A stretch of 64,000 bases of DNA from Candidatus Hydrogenedentota bacterium. Its GTDB lineage: Bacteria; Hydrogenedentota; Hydrogenedentia; Hydrogenedentales; JAGMZX01. The notes under the pieces were generated by a model. That model was given only the letters and a program-made list of their open reading frames with translations. It had not been told where the DNA came from and ran no database searches. The stretch covers positions 231,449 to 295,448 of the forward strand of contig JAKQEQ010000193.1 in the NCBI GenBank assembly GCA_029556545.1. Direction: 5' to 3'. Below are positions 28,401 through 33,449 of the stretch, in pieces. Both the position numbers and the translations under genes were made by a program. Position 1 is the first letter of the stretch. Every line of letters begins with the position of its first letter.

Positions 28401-29401
28401 AGCCGGTCACGGTGCAGCCGCCAACGCCGCGCGCGGCCATTCAGTACTACCACGCCGATCACATCGGTTCGACGGCGGTCGTCACGGACGGCGCGGGGGC
28501 GGTCTTGTTCGAGACAGCGTATTACCCGTTTGGCGAGGTGCGCAACGACTACGAGACGGAGGGCGCGGCCCGCACGCTGCCGAGCGTGTACCAGTTTCTG
28601 CAAAAGGAGCGGGACACGGAGTCGGGATTGCAGTACTTCGAGATGCGCTATCTGGCGGGGCGGCTGGGCCGTTTCCTCAGCGTGGACCCCTTGACCGGCG
28701 AATGGCCGCGCGACGCGCTCCTCGACCCGCAAATGCTGCATTCCTATTCGTACAGCCGGAATAATCCGGTGACTTATGTCGACCCCGACGGAAACATCCC
28801 CGAGGAAAAGAAGAAGATTCCGCGCCCGAGCTGGCTGGGTTGGCTGCCGAGCATCGATTTCGAGAAGGCGTCCGACCGGCCCGGGCGCATGGGCTCTTTC
28901 CTGACCTCGTTCAAGAAGACGATGTACGGCATGGCCCAGGAGGACAAGGACCCGGGCTTGTACCTGAAGTTCAACGACGCGCACAAGAAGCTCGGGCTGA
29001 ATCCCGACATCATGCAGATTAAGCGGAAGGGCAAGGTGGTCCACAGCGTGTACGACGTCGTGTCGGAGAAGGATATCGCCGACGCGATCGACGCGGCAGC
29101 CAACGAGCGTATCGGTAAGTGGGTGGACAAGATACGTACGAAGCTTGGGCTGCCCCTGCGCGCCGAAACGCTTGAGAAGCAGGAAATCGAGAAGAACCGC
29201 GGCAAGTTCAACAACGTGCTCGAAGAACTGCTCCAGAAGACGCAAGCTACGCGGGCGGCTCTGGACCGCGACGCCGTCACGAACGATGTGAAGGACAGCG
29301 TATCAGTCGATTCGCGCGCCGGCAAGGCGTCCGATAGCGTAAAGGAACGACAGAAGCTTATCGGCGAGCACCGCTCGCGACCGGATACGACGGAAAATTA
29401 A
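22451..29401 (+). CDS. SpvB/VCBS/RHS-repeat protein, TcB-TcC-like
   Basis: 2,316 aa, 46 nt after the giant gene; GGAG lies 4-5 nt before the ATG. A signal peptide covers about residues 1-45 (ALLVGAACAFAQ). Residues about 50-330 are SpvB-like (NTINVPKGPGSIEGLGQ; GNSPFGFGWSLSVPSIERRT). Next come six VCBS/FG-GAP-type loops (VDLNGDGVADVL, ADMDGDGLSDLV, LDFNGDRLPDLV and others), then a TcdB-middle-like region (GRITTIEYTPSTYFAL; NKTFRGFGYVE). YD/RHS repeats follow (YDEFARLTRLVEPGD; FTYDAASNLVRTED). A PGWN domain is inserted at about 1833-1993. The RHS core (YYHADHIGSTAVVTD to NPVTYVDPDG) is at about 1995-2113. A roughly 200-residue charged tail of unknown nature ends the protein. RHS proteins of this type build a hollow shell that encloses their C-terminal segment. 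The tail could therefore be a cargo, though no toxin motif is recognisable. Confidence 0.92.
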   Translation: MYRDERGNMPAARPRSVSAGPSPSARRVCAAVAAALLVGAACAFAQDKSGMNPNTINVPKGPGSIEGLGQAFEPQLNTGGAPYGIVVVVPPGAPGGAPDLKLSYGGGGGNSPFGFGWSLSVPSIERRTFRGVPRYIDGPNGLDDDQDGEVDERDEIDEFVNESGVLLTPEAGGNYFARFEEQFGRYRRMGDRWECTLANGARLEFGTSEEGRVFDPLTNRVGRWYLQRRTDTNGNVITYYYKTFSSDRNQNQKYLWKIEYGAGAPPRSAFQFAVIEYEPRDDWFEDCTLGYIVRTGMRVRQIVLGAQGAAVPGHLAGDFNQDGVTDYLARVYRLAYETHSHWSLISSVTVIGADGQTSLPPARFEYTVCNPPAEINAGGAAIGAINEPAYVMDTKTVDLVDLNGDGVADVLKTEEFGGVHQAFLNLGERDTPDGRAIAWSNPIDMTSADGLAWGIDLSSSTTPAHLADMDGDGLSDLVYKSIQQDMYYFHNTGHVGWAVRATLSALGDSPPSPFERFDVRQADVDNDKNTDIVQSVSVGENADYRIWFNQGDGRFARPVTIPQDNGWNFDDTGVQVLDFNGDRLPDLVRLRPLNVQVQAGLGRGAFAPMITVSFSDGPLDDYVLPRANLRDLTGDGLPELVVDRAEPGVVWYWINLGNYTFDRRRIIYNMPTGIGVEPAVRWADINGNGTVDLIYCDREVEPKMQIVDLGRLMGCEPSINLMTRIDNSIGRITTIEYTPSTYFALTDAAAGNPWPGPMPMKTDVVTRVTESDSLGDSYVTEYTYHDGFYDDYNKTFRGFGYVEQFTRGGVGAPTAVHRFYFHNGRDDLSLKGTLYRATVEAEDGGVFDETETTWNARVIFVGTNGQPSTFAHPVTERKRVIERGRGEPRELVVEYEYDRYGNVTREANYGVVVGDDLAAFDDERVKVTEYAINAEAWIIRTVMREEVRDLAGNVFSRIETYYDDPTFAGNNLGVVTRGNKTLVKAWLNPADLNDFILSNRFAYDAYGNVVLNLDPLAAAPGGTPDPNVGHYREVAYDPVFHAFPVRETAHVGGGSAPLPYFAEYDTIHGVITQFTELNGAATRYGYDEFARLTRLVEPGDTEEFPTEEYAYHLAQTVPGGSGLPYAQGTVNFVEVRKLDRVPGTGVKRDYFHIARNFVDGLGRPLMTKEEAEDDPATGLPRVAVSGATRFNARTRPAYQMQPYYTRSSGATLDALLAFEDVRAPGWEGLFHEDGALVARNLAQAHKLEYAYDATLRGTEVVAPDGAVSRTEYEPLVRKAFDQNDADVASPHFDTPKIARQDGLGRLVRVDELAKLNDDGTPATGVQVWSTHYAYDVNDQLTRVTDAQGNVRIMQYDGRHRMVYMDDPDRGETRFTYDAASNLVRTEDAKRQVVENTYDGVNRILSEDYRDEGLPFSANRSPDVRYVYDAPLGPVELGGGETATPENTAGKLVAVIDLAGEEHFSYDARGRIAWSVKRVPDPVTGTLVSYTQRLEHDAMDRLTSLTYPDGDRLAHDYGRRTTLERITGGGLVNLDGVPYVLRDTEQTPAGKPAAMSFGDGARTDYRFDPRGRMTGLRTFRENAPAESLVDFQYTFDGLANVVRIEDRRAATLVPQGDARRNTQTFTYDDLYRLTRASFSRATPGQTDAVDRHIAYRYDRIGNMLEQTSNIEHFESGRSVTHLDAMHYGGTLGASNRVGYAPDVPGPHALTGAGGGARYTYDANGNVTRADGLRMTWDFKDRLVAVERAEADGSATRAEYTYDYTSRRITKRVWRRPAGETAFPGTPSSSAVYVSKYYELRDDGRPVKYVWYDKARIARVTGTLEPAEERIQQYRLFPGWNLLGMPVDAADAVAQLGVGVDANIEGCFRWDAVTSRYRRVNAGDALPAGAVFWLKVTVAATFEVRGAYVTGAAQSIPAEGGFITAPGADAVSFADLLPGNTVLCRLYDAATQRWITLQVGDAGDIGGVEAPALVAPGQALFLRTREPVTVQPPTPRAAIQYYHADHIGSTAVVTDGAGAVLFETAYYPFGEVRNDYETEGAARTLPSVYQFLQKERDTESGLQYFEMRYLAGRLGRFLSVDPLTGEWPRDALLDPQMLHSYSYSRNNPVTYVDPDGNIPEEKKKIPRPSWLGWLPSIDFEKASDRPGRMGSFLTSFKKTMYGMAQEDKDPGLYLKFNDAHKKLGLNPDIMQIKRKGKVVHSVYDVVSEKDIADAIDAAANERIGKWVDKIRTKLGLPLRAETLEKQEIEKNRGKFNNVLEELLQKTQATRAALDRDAVTNDVKDSVSVDSRAGKASDSVKERQKLIGEHRSRPDTTEN

Positions 29402-29472
29402 TGAGGTGTGCTTGTGATGGATATGACGCAAATCTCTTGGAAGACGGGGACAGATCGCGTAGAGCTCGTAGC

Positions 29473-29488
29473 GCGGCCTTCAGGCTGC
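29473..29488. repeat. REP-like palindrome (GCGGCC-TTCA-GGCTGC)
   Basis: A 6-bp-arm hairpin with one G-T pair and a TTCA loop, in the 144-nt gap between the RHS gene and the next start codon. It shares the CCTTCAGGCTG core with 8166-8181. Confidence 0.6.
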
Positions 29489-29545
29489 CGTAACAGGCGC
29501 CCTGCAGCATGTGCTGCGAACGTGCCCCAATCGAGGAGCGAGACC

Positions 29546-31675
29546 ATGAATACGATGGGAACTCTTAGCCAACGGCAGGCGCGGAACCAACGCGCGCGGT
29601 CATGTGTCGTGCTTGCGGCCCTGTGTGTAGCGACCGCGCTTGGCGCGGCGCACGCGGGCATCCCCGAGCCGGGCATCACCCTCTACGGTCGGGTGACGAA
29701 CGACAACGGCGACCTCGTCACCACTGGCGCGCTGACGTGGACCTACACGCCGCCGCTCGGCGGTACGCCCGTGCGACAGTCCACCCAACTCCAAGTCGTG
29801 TTCGCGGACGGCGGGCCGTACTCGTATATCCTCGAGATACCCGCCGAGCAGCCGGTCGCCGGCTTTCCCGCGTCGGCAAACACGATGCAACTTGCGGCGG
29901 AATCCGTGGACTACACGCGCGGCGCCACGGTGCAGAGCGTCGCCGCAGCGGTCCTCGGGCCGCAGGTGGTGTCGCTCTCCAGCGCCGACCGCGGCGCCGT
30001 CGAGCGCGTCGACCTGATGGTGCAAGGCATCATCGTCGAGGCGCCGCCGGTCCCCGGCGCGCCGAATCCGTTGGACGGCGCCGCGCGGGTCCCCGTCACG
30101 ACGGCCTTGTCCTGGCGCAGCGACGCGGGCGTAACGGGCTATGATCTCTATTTCTGGAAGGCGAGCGATCCGACGCCGAGCACGCCGCTGGCGTCCGGCT
30201 TGCTCACTGCAGGCTACGTGTTCCCGCAGCCGCTGGCCTACGCGACGACCTACAACTGGCAGGTGCTGTCGCGCAATACCGTCGGGACCACCCTCGGGCC
30301 GCAGTGGACCTTCACAACGATAAGCGAGACCGGGGAAGAAGGATTCGATTGGGGCGACCTCGCGGGCGTCATCGCCGGCACGGAGCAGGTGATCGCGTGC
30401 AACGGGTCGCCGGGCGGCCAGGACGCCGCCCTCGTGCTTCAGTGGTACGCGGGGCTGGTGACGCGGCTTCAGAGTTGCCCGGACAACGCCTTCTATGACG
30501 CACCGGCGTTCCCGCCCGGAGCGGACGTGAATGGCGACGGCGTTCTCGGCGGTCAGGATGCCTCCGAAATCCTGAAGTATTTCGCCGGAATCATCAGTTG
30601 CTTCCCGGCAGACGCGAACTGCGATATGCAGGGGCCCGGAAAAATGGCGAAAGCGGCCGGACCGAGGCGGGAAATATCCATTCCGGACGGACTGCCCCTG
30701 CCGGAGGACGGCGGCGATCTGATCGTGCCGGTCCTAATAGACGTTGCGGACGGCGTGACCAGCCTCCGTCTTGAGGTTACGTATCCCACGAGTCAGTTGA
30801 TCCTGAAGAATATCGAGCCCGGCGGCGTGGGACGCGCCTTGGGCAAGTTTACGGTGAACGCCCGGCCGGGCCGTGTGGTCTTGGCGGGCGCGGGCGCACA
30901 GGGCCTTATTGGCGGCGGCGACTTGGCCATGCTGACGTTTGGCGTCGCGGAAGGCGCGACCGGCGGCCGCCTGCGCCTCGGCGCACACACCGAACTGAAT
31001 GACCGTCACATAGAAATTAGCGCTCTGAACGGGTCCTTTGGCGAAGTCGCGGCGGAAGGCGAAGGAGAGGGCGAAGGAGAAGGGGAAGGCGAGGACGGAG
31101 GCGATATCGACGGACCGATCGGAGGCGGCGAGGGTGAAGGCGAAGGCGAGGGTGAAGGCGAATCCCCCGAGGGCGGCGAAGGCGAGGGCGAAGGCGAGAC
31201 CGGCCCCGGCGGTTCGACCGGCGAAGGAGAAGGCGAGTCTCCCGAAGGTGGCGAAGGGGAAGGCGAAGGCGAAGGCGAGACGCCGTCGGTCGGCGATGAT
31301 TGCCAGAACGTGGCGGACTGCTATCGGTCGTACAGTGGGCTATACGAGGTCGGCGACGATTTGTGCCTCTCCGTGCCATGCCCCGTTGCGCCGGACGCGA
31401 CCTACCTCTGGACGCGGAACGGCGTGCCGATCGAGGAGGATGAACGTATTGCCGGCGTGACTGAACGCACGTTGCGCATCCTGCAACTCACCACCGCGGA
31501 CTCGGGTGTGTACCGCTGCGTTTATGACAGCGGCATGAAGGCAGACGAGGAGTACGCGGCGTTTGTGACCGTGGCCAACTTCGTGCCGGCGGCGGGTCTC
31601 GCGGCGCTGGGCGCCTTGGGCGCGGCGCTCGGGCTGCTCGGAGCGTATGCGGCGCGGCGGCAGAGGCGCGAGTAA
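29546..31675 (+). CDS. Exported dockerin-cohesin-Ig protein with C-terminal sorting-type anchor
   Basis: 709 aa. The start at 29546 has GAGGAG 7-8 nt upstream and leads into a signal peptide ending GAAHA (about residue 36). Then come a carboxypeptidase-regulatory-like region (ITLYGRVTNDNGDLVTTGAL) and an FN3-like domain (about 170-265). A dockerin-like pair follows (about 270-365; GADVNGDGVLGGQDASEILK), then a cohesin-like domain (about 375-500; VPVLIDVADGVTSLRLEVTY), interrupted EGEGEG linkers (503-578) and an Ig-like domain with paired Cys (580-680; YRCVYDSG). The last 30 residues are VPAAGLAALGALGAALGLL, a short turn and RRQRRE: motif, hydrophobic helix, basic tail, as in PEP-CTERM-like sorting signals. 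Carrying both a dockerin and a cohesin, it could chain to other surface proteins. Fifth and last gene of the cluster; it ends 9 nt from a convergent gene. Confidence 0.85.
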   Translation: MNTMGTLSQRQARNQRARSCVVLAALCVATALGAAHAGIPEPGITLYGRVTNDNGDLVTTGALTWTYTPPLGGTPVRQSTQLQVVFADGGPYSYILEIPAEQPVAGFPASANTMQLAAESVDYTRGATVQSVAAAVLGPQVVSLSSADRGAVERVDLMVQGIIVEAPPVPGAPNPLDGAARVPVTTALSWRSDAGVTGYDLYFWKASDPTPSTPLASGLLTAGYVFPQPLAYATTYNWQVLSRNTVGTTLGPQWTFTTISETGEEGFDWGDLAGVIAGTEQVIACNGSPGGQDAALVLQWYAGLVTRLQSCPDNAFYDAPAFPPGADVNGDGVLGGQDASEILKYFAGIISCFPADANCDMQGPGKMAKAAGPRREISIPDGLPLPEDGGDLIVPVLIDVADGVTSLRLEVTYPTSQLILKNIEPGGVGRALGKFTVNARPGRVVLAGAGAQGLIGGGDLAMLTFGVAEGATGGRLRLGAHTELNDRHIEISALNGSFGEVAAEGEGEGEGEGEGEDGGDIDGPIGGGEGEGEGEGEGESPEGGEGEGEGETGPGGSTGEGEGESPEGGEGEGEGEGETPSVGDDCQNVADCYRSYSGLYEVGDDLCLSVPCPVAPDATYLWTRNGVPIEEDERIAGVTERTLRILQLTTADSGVYRCVYDSGMKADEEYAAFVTVANFVPAAGLAALGALGAALGLLGAYAARRQRRE
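31054..31280 (+). repeat. Interrupted Glu-Gly linker tracts
   Basis: Five blocks of GGCGAA/GGAGAA hexamers are separated by short SPEGG, GPGGS and DGGDIDGP inserts. The tract is degenerate compared with the uninterrupted one at 4054-4257, suggesting a different age or selection. Confidence 0.85.
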
Positions 31676-31684
31676 AGAGGCCAT

Positions 31685-33163
31685 CTATTCCAGGTCGTCG
31701 AGGGTAACGCCGAGACGGTGCAGGTGTGACGCGATCTGTTCGCGCGCCATGCCCCAGAGTTCTCGCGGCGTGGCGTCGTAGGCGCGCTCGAGGAGGGCGT
31801 CATAGCTGCGTGCCCCCGCGTCGAGCGCGGCCTGTATCTTTCGCTCGCGGTCAAGGCGATGCGCGATAAGCGCGCTGACGGCGTCTTTCCCGTGATCTCC
31901 CCAGAGGGGCATCCCGTGCGCGGGGATGAGCAGTTGGAACGGGATGTTTCGCAGCCGCTCCAACTGTTCGAGGTAGACGCTCATGTCGCCGCCCTCCTTA
32001 CGCGAAATCAGCACCGGCCCGGGATTCGCGATCATGTCGCCCACGACGAGCGCGCCCGTTGTCTCTTCGAGGAAGCACAGGTGGCCGGGGTCGTGGCCCG
32101 GCGTGAGGATGCAGCGCACGCGCCAACGGCCCTCACCGTCAGCCTCGATAACGTCGCCGTCGTCCAAGGACTGCGACATCGGGAAGTCCACCTCGTTCGC
32201 GATCGACGCATGCGCGAGAATCGGCGCGTCGAAGGCGCGGCTCAGGAACGGCGCGGCGGCGCAGTGGTCCCCGTGGCCGTGGGTGAGCAGGATCGCGCGC
32301 ACCCGCCCGCCCAGCGCCCGCATCGCCTCGATGTGCCGCCGCAGATGCGCCTGCTCCTCCTCGTCCGCCGCGCCGGGATCGATAATCAGCAGTTCCTCCT
32401 CGCCGATAACGACGCAATTCGTGTGCGTGTTCGGCGGCAGCGTGCGCGATCGCAACGGGATGATATGCACGCCGCGCCGCATCTCGAACAGGTTGGGCAC
32501 GTGGTCCAACTGACCGGGGGTTTCGGCCAGCAGCGGCAGCGCCTCGCGCAACGGCAGTCTCGCCAAGTACCGCAGCACGAACGCCACCGGCGTCGAGAGC
32601 CGCAGTTCTCCCGCGTGCCAGCGACGCCGCGCCTCGCCGGGCGTCAGCCAGTCCAGCCCCACGATCTCGCCGTCCGGCGCGGCCACCTCCTCCTCGAGGG
32701 GGCCGTCATATCGGTGCAGGAAGTAGCGCGTCTGAAAACGGATGGGCGACCATGCCGGGGTAAGCCAGCGCCCCGCCGGCGCGAAGTCCGCTGCGTCAAT
32801 GCGCATGCCGAAGCGGTCCAGCAGCGCCGCAAAGCCGACCGAATCGGCGATAAGGTCGCGCCGCGCCTGCCGCAGCGCGTCGACGGGAGGCGTCTCGCCG
32901 CGGGCGCAGAGCAGGCCCGTTTCCTCGAACACCTCGCGCACTGCCGCGAACACGGCGCGCGCCGTATCCTCACCCGGCGCGTTGCGGACGTAGGCCGGGT
33001 CGTCGTCCTTGTGGATCGAGCCGCCGGGGAAGACGTGATGCCCGCCCATGAAACGCAGCTTCTTGTTGCGCCTGGCAAGCAACACCTCAAGCCCATCCCG
33101 CTCACGCACCAGTAGCGCCGCGGCGGCGAGCCGCGGCTTTGCGGGAGTGGACGGTTCATGCAC
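31685..33163 (-). CDS. NUDIX hydrolase fused to a metallo-beta-lactamase-fold hydrolase
   Basis: 492 aa from a GTG at 33163, chosen for AAGGAG 8 nt upstream. An ATG four bases further on is in another frame. The N-terminal third is a NUDIX domain: GGHHVFPGGSIHKDD begins the Nudix box, which ends in REVFEETGLL (about residues 38-90). The C-terminal half is a metallo-beta-lactamase fold of the LACTB2/glyoxalase-II type with THGHGDHC (about 295), GHDPGHLCF and a later HG motif. NUDIX domains cleave nucleoside-diphosphate-linked compounds, often CoA or ADP-ribose derivatives. LACTB2-like enzymes hydrolyse thioesters or act as nucleases. A fusion acting on acyl-CoA or a damaged nucleotide is plausible but untested. 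Single gene, convergent with the exported-protein cluster and divergent from priA. Confidence 0.88.
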   Translation of the reverse strand: MHEPSTPAKPRLAAAALLVRERDGLEVLLARRNKKLRFMGGHHVFPGGSIHKDDDPAYVRNAPGEDTARAVFAAVREVFEETGLLCARGETPPVDALRQARRDLIADSVGFAALLDRFGMRIDAADFAPAGRWLTPAWSPIRFQTRYFLHRYDGPLEEEVAAPDGEIVGLDWLTPGEARRRWHAGELRLSTPVAFVLRYLARLPLREALPLLAETPGQLDHVPNLFEMRRGVHIIPLRSRTLPPNTHTNCVVIGEEELLIIDPGAADEEEQAHLRRHIEAMRALGGRVRAILLTHGHGDHCAAAPFLSRAFDAPILAHASIANEVDFPMSQSLDDGDVIEADGEGRWRVRCILTPGHDPGHLCFLEETTGALVVGDMIANPGPVLISRKEGGDMSVYLEQLERLRNIPFQLLIPAHGMPLWGDHGKDAVSALIAHRLDRERKIQAALDAGARSYDALLERAYDATPRELWGMAREQIASHLHRLGVTLDDLE

Positions 33164-33289
33164 GATGGGCGCTCCTTTCAAACACCGATAGTGCCTGATC
33201 CGAACGCGGTGAGGCAATACACCGGAGGCAAGGAGCGGTCTTCAGCACCGGGCCGAGCGCCACGCAGCCTTCTTGCGCCGCATAGGGAG

Positions 33290-33349
33290 CCTATGGGACA
33301 TATGGGTCCGATGCGTCCTATGAGACCTATCAGTCCCATAAGACGTATG
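33290..33349. repeat. Degenerate TATGGGACC-type tandem repeat
   Basis: About six imperfect 9-10-nt units (CCTATGGGACA, TATGGGTCCG, ATGCGTCCTA, TGAGACCTAT and so on) lie in the 286-nt gap between the NUDIX fusion gene and priA. The same sequence type recurs at 36582-36621. The rest of the gap shows no gene. Confidence 0.6.
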
Positions 33350-33413
33350 TTGCTCTCACGCGCGGCGCGCCCCATTGCTTCCCGGCCACGAGCGTTCCTA
33401 TACTGCCCCCAAT

Positions 33414-33433
33414 CATACTCGTACTCGTACTCG
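33414..33433. repeat. ACTCGT microsatellite upstream of priA
   Basis: CATACTCGTACTCGTACTCG is a hexanucleotide repeat of about three units ending 16 nt before the priA start. A decayed version lies 16 nt upstream of the Fe-S gene start at 46768. Confidence 0.65.
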
Positions 33434-33449
33434 AACGGACCAAGACCTC

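Noticed and set aside
22556..29245. A 2,229-codon minus-strand frame opposite the RHS gene
   Set aside because: Same GC effect; the plus frame has unambiguous SpvB and RHS motifs.
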